Made by a program: the position numbers and the translations under genes
Part shown: positions 1 through 6,678 of the stretch, piece by piece
Layout: the number at the start of each line of letters is the position of its first letter
How positions within the stretch are numbered: the first letter of the stretch is position 1
The notes under the pieces: generated by a model
The model's database searches: none
The model's input: the letters and a program-made list of their open reading frames with translations, nothing else
Told to the model about the DNA's origin: nothing
Assembly (NCBI GenBank): GCA_964506935.1
Contig: CAZDOD010000058.1
Span: 1-15,000 of the forward strand
DNA length: 15,000 nucleotides
Reading direction: 5' to 3'
DNA from: CAZDOD01 sp964506935
Lineage (GTDB): Bacteria > Desulfobacterota > Zymogenia > Zymogenales > Zymogenaceae

Positions 1-954
1 GACCTCACCACCGAGAACGAGGTCTACACCCTTATCATTTTCGTGCACCTCTATATCCACCGCCGCTCCGATCTCCTCTATACCCTCAGAATCCACCTCG
101 ACTTCGACCTCTTCATAGTCGCTATCAACTTCCTTGGGGGTCTCCAACCTCTCATCATATTCCCCCATGACCCCCAACTCATTAATGGTACTATCGATCT
201 CCTCATCGGAAGCGATGTCCATCTCTTTGGCCTCAACAATATTCACGTCGGGCTTGCCTAAGAGTTCCGCCTCCTCTTTTGAATCCCCGACTTCAACCAT
301 GACCCGACCCCTTCCGCCCTTGTGAGCTTCAGCCGGCTCTTCGCCGTAGCGGATGATCCGCTGGGAATCATAGGACTCCTTGAGGTGTTTGAGCACCATC
401 TTCGATATCGCAGAGAGGGTTTCCATTACGCCGTTGCCCTGAGTGGCAATCGCCTCAAAGTGTGGATAGCCTTTGGCGTTGAGACCCTTATTGAGGTCTT
501 CGGGTTTGCTGATCTCGGAGAGATCCCGCTTGTTGAACTGGAAGACAAGAGGGAGTGTATCGATACTCTTGCCATATTCCCTGAGATTGTCTTCGAGATT
601 TCTCAAGCTCTCGATATTGTCTTTAAACTTTTCCTTTTGGGAGTCAGCGACAAATACTATGCCGTCGGCACCCTTGAGCACCATCTTCCTTGTGGCGTTG
701 TAAAAAACCTGACCGGGTACGGTGTAGAGGTGGAAGCGGGTGGTAAAACCCTTTACATTCGGGATTTCCACCGGAAGGAAGTCGAAAAAGAGGGTCCTAT
801 CGGTTTGGGTGGGAAGAGTGATCAACCTCCCCCTATGCTCGGGTCTCAGCCTCTGATATATGTATTGTATATTTGTGGTCTTTCCTGAAAGGCCTGGACC
901 GTAATAGACAATCTTTGCGTTTATCTCTTTATTGGCGTAATTAATAAGTGCCAT
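1..954 (-). CDS. mglA: MglA-family small Ras-like GTPase with acidic C-terminal extension (partial, 3' end off window)
   Basis: The reverse strand encodes 318 residues with no stop before base 1, so the C-terminus lies outside the window. Residues 1-195 match the MglA family along their length. The P-loop is GPGLSGKT (19-26), the hallmark TDRTLFFDFLP stretch is at 51-61, the G3-like element is TVPGQ (78-82), and the base-specificity motif is NKRD (141-144). MglA is a cytoplasmic GTPase that sets the leading pole in gliding or type IV pilus motility; in Myxococcus MglB is its GTPase-activating partner. The Myxococcus protein is about 195 residues. Here about 120 more residues follow, rich in Asp, Glu and Val, with no domain I recognise. 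The ATG lies 10 bp after the stop of the upstream HEAT-like gene and has a GAGGTG ribosome site, so the two are probably co-transcribed. The family call is firm; a motility role is inference. Confidence 0.93.
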   Translation of the reverse strand, partial: MALINYANKEINAKIVYYGPGLSGKTTNIQYIYQRLRPEHRGRLITLPTQTDRTLFFDFLPVEIPNVKGFTTRFHLYTVPGQVFYNATRKMVLKGADGIVFVADSQKEKFKDNIESLRNLEDNLREYGKSIDTLPLVFQFNKRDLSEISKPEDLNKGLNAKGYPHFEAIATQGNGVMETLSAISKMVLKHLKESYDSQRIIRYGEEPAEAHKGGRGRVMVEVGDSKEEAELLGKPDVNIVEAKEMDIASDEEIDSTINELGVMGEYDERLETPKEVDSDYEEVEVEVDSEGIEEIGAAVDIEVHENDKGVDLVLGGEV

Positions 955-964
955 AAGTCACCTC

Positions 965-1996
965 TTATGACCTCTTTTCCCTTGCTATAAGTATTTTCCT
1001 TGCACTGTGGACAACCACGTACGGGATGTTCCTGCTCCCCGCTATTTCCTTGAGGTCTTTTTTGTAGAGGGTGTTGACCAACCTTACCGCAACTCCTGTA
1101 GGGGTCTTTGGGTTGGTAACGAGCGCCAGCCTGATTGCGTAGTTTTTCAGCCACTCTCTATTTAGCGTTATCAATCTTATTATCTCGTCGTGTGAATGCT
1201 TCGACTGGGCCAAAACAAGAATCTCCCCTTCGGTCATCTTGGGACTCCTCATAACGGCCCCTATTATCGGTTTATTCGATTCCTTGAGAAGTATACTCCT
1301 CACTTCTTTATCGCCCGTATGCGCAAGTTGCATCTTTTCGCCGATATTCATTCTCATAATTCTCTGCCCTATATTCAAGCCTTCTAGGTCTTCACCTGTA
1401 TCGGCGGCGATTGTATCACCGTCATCCTCACCTGCGGGCGCCTTTCCGGAAACTCCGGATCCAGCCTCCATGTCAACATCTTCATCCTCAGATGAGAGCA
1501 CTTCCTTACCGTCGCCCAAAAGCTCCATCAACCGCTGCCTTGTTGCTCCTCCCTTTACGCTAGGGTTTTTCAGAAGAGATGTGAGAATCTCTTTGGACCT
1601 CGAAAGCCTCTCCTGATTTAACGCAATAAGCTCGAGTATATTGATGTTACTCTCAGATGCGAGATGCGAAATAGTTTCATCCAATGTGTTTTTGTTGGTG
1701 ACGGCTTTTTCGTAGAAGAGGTGTCGCTCCCTGTGGTACCTTACAAGAAAATCAATGATAGAGGGATCGAGATCAGTGTCTATGAGGTTTAATATAATTT
1801 CCGGCGAGAAATTTCTGAGCGTCTCTACAGCTGTTTTTTTTACCTCCCCATCCTTGTCATGACAAAGGATATATAAAATCGTCACAACCTCCCTGGGGCT
1901 AAACGGGATCGTACCCCTGGCGGCCATTATCCTGACCTCTCTCGGGGAGTCAGGTCTTACAAACTTGACGGCATCCTTGCCTATCTTGATCTTCAC
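965..1996 (-). CDS. Alpha-helical repeat (HEAT-like) protein upstream of mglA
   Basis: This 343-residue protein has no signal peptide or membrane segment, so it is probably cytoplasmic. Residues 20-160 and 205-335 are two blocks of short amphipathic helices with recurring leucine-rich units, for example around residues 225-310 where 'EVRSILLKES', 'EIIRLITLNR' and 'YAIRLALVTNP' follow one another. This is the pattern of HEAT or DUF2336-like helical repeats, which act as protein-binding scaffolds. The blocks are joined by an acidic, low-complexity linker (about 165-205). The start is GTG, with an in-frame TAG 15 codons upstream and no ATG between; the ribosome site is weak. The next in-frame ATG, at residue 24, would be an alternative. 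The gene ends 10 bp before mglA, which suggests a partner or regulator of that GTPase. No catalytic motif is visible and I cannot assign a precise function. Confidence 0.8.
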   Translation of the reverse strand: MKIKIGKDAVKFVRPDSPREVRIMAARGTIPFSPREVVTILYILCHDKDGEVKKTAVETLRNFSPEIILNLIDTDLDPSIIDFLVRYHRERHLFYEKAVTNKNTLDETISHLASESNINILELIALNQERLSRSKEILTSLLKNPSVKGGATRQRLMELLGDGKEVLSSEDEDVDMEAGSGVSGKAPAGEDDGDTIAADTGEDLEGLNIGQRIMRMNIGEKMQLAHTGDKEVRSILLKESNKPIIGAVMRSPKMTEGEILVLAQSKHSHDEIIRLITLNREWLKNYAIRLALVTNPKTPTGVAVRLVNTLYKKDLKEIAGSRNIPYVVVHSARKILIAREKRS

Positions 1997-2061
1997 CGAT
2001 CTATCTTTAAAATGACGGGATTATTAGAAAACTACCCAAAAATCCTACCCCACTTCCAAGT

Positions 2062-4143
2062 TTAGTCCTCCTTCTCCTTTTCGGCCTCCTGTATTATCTT
2101 GTCTGCGAGATTCGCCGGGACCTCTTCATAGTGATCGAGTTCCATCGTGAATGTCCCTCTTCCGCTTGTGATGGACCTGAGGTCGGGCGCATAGGTCTGA
2201 ACCTCGGCCAACGGAACGAGTGCGCGGATAACCTGTATCCCCTCTTCGGCCTGAACACCCGCCACTTTGCCCCTGCGGCTGTTGAGGTCTCCCATGACGT
2301 CTCCGACATTATCCTCGGTAACAAATATCTCCATCCGCATAACCGGTTCGAGGAGTACGGGTTTTGAATCCATGAAGCCCTTTTTAAATCCGAGGGAGGC
2401 GGCTATTTTGAATGCCATCTCCGATGAGTCGACATTGTGATAAGAACCGTCGACGAGGCTGACCATAACATCAACCACCGGGTATCCCGCCATGACACCA
2501 CCCACCATCGCCTCTTCGATACCCTTTTTACATGCCGGAATATATTGCTTCGGAATAACGCCACCCACAATCCTATCCACAAACTCGAATCCCTCGCCCC
2601 TCTTTTGCGGCTCTATCTCAAGCCATGTATCACCATACTGCCCACGGCCCCCCGTCTGTTTCTTGTATTTGCCCTGAACCCTCGCCTTTCCCTTTATCGT
2701 CTCCTTGTAGGGAACCTTGGGTATCAGGAGGTCGACCTCGACACCGAACTTGCTTTTTAACTTTGCAATAACGACTTCGAGGTGCACCTGACCCATCCCC
2801 AGAAGCAATAGCTCACGGGTATCCTCATCCCTCCTTATTTCCAGCGTGGGATCTTCCTCCATGAGCCTGTGTATCGAGGTCATAACCTTGTCCTCGTCCC
2901 CTTTGCTCTTGGGCTTTAGGGCAAACGACATGACCCTTGGAGGGGTCTTAAATCCCGGAAACACGACTGCAAAAGACTCATCAGTGAGTGTATCCCCCGT
3001 GGAGGTGTCCTTGAGCTTAGGGACGGCGCATATATCTCCCGTTGGGGCGGCATTCGTCGGGGCCTGTTCTTTTCCCCTGAGATACAAAAGCTGTCCCACC
3101 CTCTCCTTGGTCTTCTTTGTGGCATTCAATACGTTGGAATCGGCCTTCATCGTCCCCGAAAACACCCTGAATACCGAGAGCTTTCCGGCGAATGGATCGG
3201 CGATCGTCTTGAAGACGAGGGCCGTGAGGGGGCCGTTAGGATCGGGTTTGACCTCCACCTCTTCACCTTTTGCGGAGTCCGTCGCCTTAATCGGTCTCCT
3301 CTCGATGGGAGAGGATGCCGAATCAACTAGAAAGTTAAGGAGCGGCCCAATCCCGATATTCTTCGTGCCGGAACCGCAGAAGACGGGGGTGATATTACCA
3401 TCCAGTACTCCCCTCTTCAACCCCTTGGCGAGATCCTCGCCGGATAGTTCCCCACCCTCCAGATACTTCTCCAGAAGCGAGTCATCCGATTCGGCGATCG
3501 ACTCGATCAACTCGTTTCTGAGCTTTTCTATCGTCGAAGAAAGGTCGGCGGGGATTTTTCCCTCCTCAAACTTCCCTGAGGCGTCTCCTGCATAGTTTAG
3601 GGCCTTTTTGGAAAAAAGGTCTACAACACCGGAAAAATTCGCCTCTTTTCCAATTGGGTATGTGAGAAGCGTGAACCTCCCCTTGAGAATTGTGCCTAGT
3701 GATGAGACCACCCTGTCCAGATCCGACCTCTCCCTGTCGAATTTCGTGATGAAGATTATCTTCGGGATTCCAAGCTCATCGGCCTTCTTCCACATCCTCT
3801 CGGTCTGTATCTCTACACCGCTTACCGCATCCACAACGATTAGGGCGTTGTCCGCCACCGACATGCTCGTCTGGGCGTCCGTCGTGAAATCAGCGTCACC
3901 CGGTGTATCTATCAAATTTATTTTTTTCTTATTCCACTCAAAGTCGAAAAAAGAAGACCCTATAGATATATTTCTCTTTATCTCATCGGGATCGAAATCC
4001 ATTACGGCGTTTCCGTCATCGACCCTTCCCAGACGTTTAATAGCACCTGAAGAAAATAGGACGGCCTCTGCCAGGCTCGTCTTTCCACAACCACCGTGAC
4101 CCAAAAAGGCAACGTTTCTGATATCACTGCTCTCGTACTTCAT
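2062..4143 (-). CDS. Elongation factor G-like GTPase, EF-G-2 / FusA2 type
   Basis: This 693-residue protein has the full EF-G domain order: G domain, beta-barrel II (about 305-390), III, IV (contains GKYKKQTGGRGQYGD and GSYHNVDSS) and V (about 600-680). EF-G drives tRNA-mRNA translocation and ribosome recycling using GTP. The G motifs are non-canonical. The P-loop is GHGGCGKT (15-22) rather than AHIDAGKT. Switch II reads DTPGD (79-83), so the usual catalytic His after PG is Asp. G4 is TKFD (133-136) rather than NKMD, and the switch I Thr appears as Ser60. From memory, this resembles the Thermus EF-G-2 subgroup, whose G motifs also differ from true EF-G, so I call it a paralogue; the main fusA is probably elsewhere. 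The usual fusA neighbours (rpsL, rpsG, tufA) are absent. The ATG follows AGGAGC by 8 bases, and a strong promoter lies just upstream. Confidence 0.92.
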   Translation of the reverse strand: MKYESSDIRNVAFLGHGGCGKTSLAEAVLFSSGAIKRLGRVDDGNAVMDFDPDEIKRNISIGSSFFDFEWNKKKINLIDTPGDADFTTDAQTSMSVADNALIVVDAVSGVEIQTERMWKKADELGIPKIIFITKFDRERSDLDRVVSSLGTILKGRFTLLTYPIGKEANFSGVVDLFSKKALNYAGDASGKFEEGKIPADLSSTIEKLRNELIESIAESDDSLLEKYLEGGELSGEDLAKGLKRGVLDGNITPVFCGSGTKNIGIGPLLNFLVDSASSPIERRPIKATDSAKGEEVEVKPDPNGPLTALVFKTIADPFAGKLSVFRVFSGTMKADSNVLNATKKTKERVGQLLYLRGKEQAPTNAAPTGDICAVPKLKDTSTGDTLTDESFAVVFPGFKTPPRVMSFALKPKSKGDEDKVMTSIHRLMEEDPTLEIRRDEDTRELLLLGMGQVHLEVVIAKLKSKFGVEVDLLIPKVPYKETIKGKARVQGKYKKQTGGRGQYGDTWLEIEPQKRGEGFEFVDRIVGGVIPKQYIPACKKGIEEAMVGGVMAGYPVVDVMVSLVDGSYHNVDSSEMAFKIAASLGFKKGFMDSKPVLLEPVMRMEIFVTEDNVGDVMGDLNSRRGKVAGVQAEEGIQVIRALVPLAEVQTYAPDLRSITSGRGTFTMELDHYEEVPANLADKIIQEAEKEKED

Positions 4144-4174
4144 ATAACATGCTCCTGTTCAAATATAATGTCAC

Positions 4175-4202
4175 ATCATATATTATTTGGGGGGGTTGTC
4201 AA
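4175..4202 (-). promoter_or_regulatory. Sigma-70-type promoter for the EF-G-like gene
   Basis: On the minus strand a perfect -35 TTGACA (4197-4202) is followed after 16 bases by TATGAT (4175-4180), which is 5/6 to the -10 consensus. Transcription would begin near 4168, giving a leader of about 25 nucleotides that contains the ribosome site. The promoter lies in the 105-bp gap after coaX and would make the EF-G-like gene, the HEAT-like gene and mglA a transcription unit separate from the cofactor genes. The spacer contains a run of seven C. Prediction is from consensus only. Confidence 0.7.
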
Positions 4203-4248
4203 GGGAAGTTTGTCCCGCCCCTTTTAGACGATGTATTTGCCCTGTATT

Positions 4249-5016
4249 CTACTTACGATTTAATGTGTAGATGATCTTGAGGCCCTCTAAGGTAAGATAG
4301 TGATCCACCTCATTAATGGTTTTCGATTCTAACGCTATCAAATCGGAAAGCCCTCCTGTCGCAATGACCCACGGGTCGTTTCCGACCTCCATTTTCAACC
4401 TGTTTACCAGCCCGTCGACAAGATCGACATAGCCAAATATAATTCCCGACTGTATGCTGTTTATAGTGTTTTTTCCTATCACGCTCTTCGGCTTTACGAG
4501 CTCGACCTTGGGGAGTTTGCTCGCCTTAAAAAAAAGCGCCTCGGCCGATGTGTTCAGCCCAGGTGCTATTACCCCCCCGATATATTCGCCCCTTTTATCA
4601 ACACAGTCAAATGTGGTAGCGGTGCCGAAGTCGACGACGATTACCTCTTTTTTGATGCGATGATAGGCGGCAACGGAGTTTACGATCCTGTCGGCCCCGA
4701 CCTCTTTGGGATTGTCATAGTGAATCGACATGCCGGTCTTGATTCCGGGTCCCACATACATAGGCTCGATATTGAAATATTTTTCACACAATTCACCGAT
4801 AATCCCAACCATTGGGGGGACGACGCATGAGACTATTATATTGCTGATATCCCTCGAACTTATCTTCGATGAATAATATAGACTCTGGATCAATACCCCA
4901 TACTCATCGGCAGTTCGGTCGGTGACCGTTACGATCCTCCAATCGGCGACGAGGTCATCGCCGTCATAGACCCCGATAACCGTATTGGTATTTCCCACAT
5001 CAATGACAAGAAGCAT
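4249..5016 (-). CDS. coaX: Type III pantothenate kinase
   Basis: This enzyme phosphorylates pantothenate to 4'-phosphopantothenate, the first step of coenzyme A synthesis, in the cytoplasm. The 255-residue length is normal for CoaX. Family motifs are all present: the N-terminal phosphate loop DVGNTN (6-11), GPGIKTG (89-95), GADRIVN (107-113) with Asp109 at the catalytic position, the second phosphate loop DFGTATTFD (129-137), GGVIAPGL (147-154) and a GG pair at 221-222 in the C-terminal domain. It belongs to the ASKHA superfamily and usually needs a monovalent cation. The ATG lies 9 bp after the birA stop, with a GGCGGGA-like ribosome site, so it is the last gene of the valS-nadC-birA-coaX run. 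I found no convincing terminator after it. Confidence 0.96.
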   Translation of the reverse strand: MLLVIDVGNTNTVIGVYDGDDLVADWRIVTVTDRTADEYGVLIQSLYYSSKISSRDISNIIVSCVVPPMVGIIGELCEKYFNIEPMYVGPGIKTGMSIHYDNPKEVGADRIVNSVAAYHRIKKEVIVVDFGTATTFDCVDKRGEYIGGVIAPGLNTSAEALFFKASKLPKVELVKPKSVIGKNTINSIQSGIIFGYVDLVDGLVNRLKMEVGNDPWVIATGGLSDLIALESKTINEVDHYLTLEGLKIIYTLNRK

Positions 5017-5025
5017 TTTTCCCGC

Positions 5026-5817
5026 CTATTTCTCGAAACTTAAATCACCCGAGACGGCCTTGTGGATATCACCTTCGTCATCCTCTACGATGAGAAAGCC
5101 GTCACCATCGACACCAATGGCGACCCCGGAGATATCCCTTCCGCCCACCTCGATTCTGATACGCCTTCCGGTGGTCTCGCAGAAGACCCTGAATCTGTCG
5201 ATTATATCACCGAACTCCAAAGATGTATACTTTCCATACCAATTATCCATACGATAAAAGAGCTTAAAGAGGACATCTTTTATGGAGACCTTATAACCCA
5301 GCTCGATATATAGCGATGTCGCTATCTCTGAGACCTCTTGGGGCAGATCCTTCTTGGAGCAGTTGAGGTCTATCCCAATACCGAGGACGTAGAAATTTTT
5401 GCCGGCACCCTCACTTCCCATCTCAAGTAGTATCCCCGATATCTTCTTCCCGTTAACCATGACGTCATTGGGCCACTTTATAGACACGCCCTTGGGCACA
5501 TAGTCATCGAGGGTCTCGGCCACCGATACCGCGGCGAGGATGTTTAGAAGCGACGCCTTCTTCGATGAGACGTTCGGCCTCAAGACGACAGATAGATATA
5601 TATTCTGTCCCCCAGGAGAAGACCATATTCTCCCCCTCCTCCCCTTCCCGCTCCGCTGACTTCCGGCGATGACGACCCACCCCTCATCGACACCCTTCAT
5701 TGCAAGGTCAAATGCGTCACTGTTGGTCGAGTCGGTCTCCTCGAGGTAGATGATCTCTTTTCCGATCACCTTTGTCTTGAGCATCGCCTTAATAGAGAAG
5801 GGGAGATTCTCCATCAT
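5026..5817 (-). CDS. birA: Biotin--[acetyl-CoA-carboxylase] ligase, lacking a DNA-binding domain
   Basis: This ligase activates biotin to biotinyl-AMP and transfers it to the lysine of biotin carrier proteins such as AccB. The 263-residue protein carries the biotinyl-AMP loop GKGRRGRIW (57-65), KWPND (114-118) with the catalytic lysine region KKISGILLEM (124-133), and the GIGIDLN segment (146-152). A small C-terminal SH3-like domain follows (about 215-263). The catalytic domain begins near residue 20, so there is no room for the N-terminal winged helix of E. coli BirA. It is therefore a monofunctional ligase and not a repressor. Its ATG overlaps the nadC stop codon as ATGA, indicating translational coupling. 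A second ATG follows at once, so the start could be one codon later. Confidence 0.95.
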   Translation of the reverse strand: MMENLPFSIKAMLKTKVIGKEIIYLEETDSTNSDAFDLAMKGVDEGWVVIAGSQRSGKGRRGRIWSSPGGQNIYLSVVLRPNVSSKKASLLNILAAVSVAETLDDYVPKGVSIKWPNDVMVNGKKISGILLEMGSEGAGKNFYVLGIGIDLNCSKKDLPQEVSEIATSLYIELGYKVSIKDVLFKLFYRMDNWYGKYTSLEFGDIIDRFRVFCETTGRRIRIEVGGRDISGVAIGVDGDGFLIVEDDEGDIHKAVSGDLSFEK

Positions 5818-6653
5818 GTAATCTCAATCTTCATATTGATGTCAACTGACCTTGCGGAGTGGGTGAGGTATCCCATCGAGATGAAATCGACCCCGGTCTT
5901 CGCGTAATCGGCGACGGTTTCTGGTGTCACGTTGCCCGACGCCTCGGTCAGTGCCCTCCCCCCGACGAGCTTTACGGCATCGGAGACCTCGTTTGTGCTC
6001 ATATTGTCTAAAAGCAGGATATCGGCCCCAGCCTCTATCGCCTCTTTGATCTCGGTGTTATTTTTCACCTCGACCTCTATTTTTGATGTGTGGGGGGTCT
6101 TTTCCCTCGCAAGGGCAACGGCCCTCCCGATGCCGCCCGAGGCCGTAATATGATTGTCTTTTATCAGGACGCCGTCCGAGAGCGAAAAGCGGTGATTATA
6201 GCCTCCCCCCATCCTGACGGCGTATTTTTCGAGATACCGCCACCCCGGTGTAGTCTTTCTCGTGTCGGTGATACGGATATCGCTCCCCCTTATCTTTTCG
6301 ACACAGGCCCCTGTCAGGGTGGCGACGCCCGAGAGCCTCATCAGGAAATTTAAGGCCGTCCTCTCACCCATTAAGATGGTCCGGGTCGGGCCCTCAAGCT
6401 TAATTATCTCATCGCCCGCGGATAACCTATCGCCGTCGCTTCGGGATTTTCCGAACTTCACCCCCTCCCCGATCCTGTCAAACACCGTCCGGAAGACAAA
6501 AATCCCGGCCAGTATCATATCTTCCTTCGCCGTGACAACGGCGCGGGAGATAGATTTTTCGTCTATCGTCGAATATGTCGTAATATCCCCGCCGCCCAGG
6601 TCTTCCGACAGGGCGAGGTCTACGAGATCTATGACTTGGCGAACCGTTTCCAA
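5814..6653 (-). CDS. nadC: Nicotinate-nucleotide pyrophosphorylase (carboxylating), quinolinate phosphoribosyltransferase
   Basis: The enzyme converts quinolinate and PRPP to nicotinate mononucleotide, CO2 and pyrophosphate in de novo NAD synthesis. The 279-residue length is typical. Motifs in order: EDLGGGDIT (17-25), GERTALN (96-102), TRKTTPG (131-137), GGGYNHR (149-155), KDNH (165-168), EVEVKN (193-198), LLLDNM (213-218), EASGNV (237-242) and ISMGYLTHSA (258-267). These include the basic residues that bind quinolinate and PRPP. The start appears to be TTG: an in-frame TAG lies three codons upstream, and the next ATG (residue 46) would remove the conserved N-terminus. An AGGA ribosome site lies about 11 bases before the TTG. 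The gene begins 25 bp after valS and overlaps birA by 4 bp. Confidence 0.96.
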   Translation of the reverse strand: METVRQVIDLVDLALSEDLGGGDITTYSTIDEKSISRAVVTAKEDMILAGIFVFRTVFDRIGEGVKFGKSRSDGDRLSAGDEIIKLEGPTRTILMGERTALNFLMRLSGVATLTGACVEKIRGSDIRITDTRKTTPGWRYLEKYAVRMGGGYNHRFSLSDGVLIKDNHITASGGIGRAVALAREKTPHTSKIEVEVKNNTEIKEAIEAGADILLLDNMSTNEVSDAVKLVGGRALTEASGNVTPETVADYAKTGVDFISMGYLTHSARSVDINMKIEIT

Positions 6654-6678
6654 AAAAATCTATATCCTATATTAAATA

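Noticed and set aside
322..888. Plus-strand open frame (188 codons) opposite mglA
   Set aside because: The minus strand encodes a clear MglA with all GTPase motifs; the antisense product shows no recognisable domain.
1997..2061. Possible separate promoter before the HEAT-like gene
   Set aside because: The 65-bp gap has AT-rich stretches but no pair of -35 and -10 boxes at acceptable spacing and no terminator; read-through from the EF-G-like gene is simpler.
2846..3595. Long open frame on the plus strand (249 codons) opposite the EF-G-like gene
   Set aside because: It is fully antisense to a well-conserved EF-G coding region, has a Ser/Pro-rich composition typical of mirror frames, and no ribosome site or family motif.
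4202..4230. Possible hairpin after coaX (AAGGGG ... TCCCTT on the minus strand)
   Set aside because: The stem is short with a wobble pair and is followed by TTGACA and a C run rather than a T tract, so it does not look like an intrinsic terminator.
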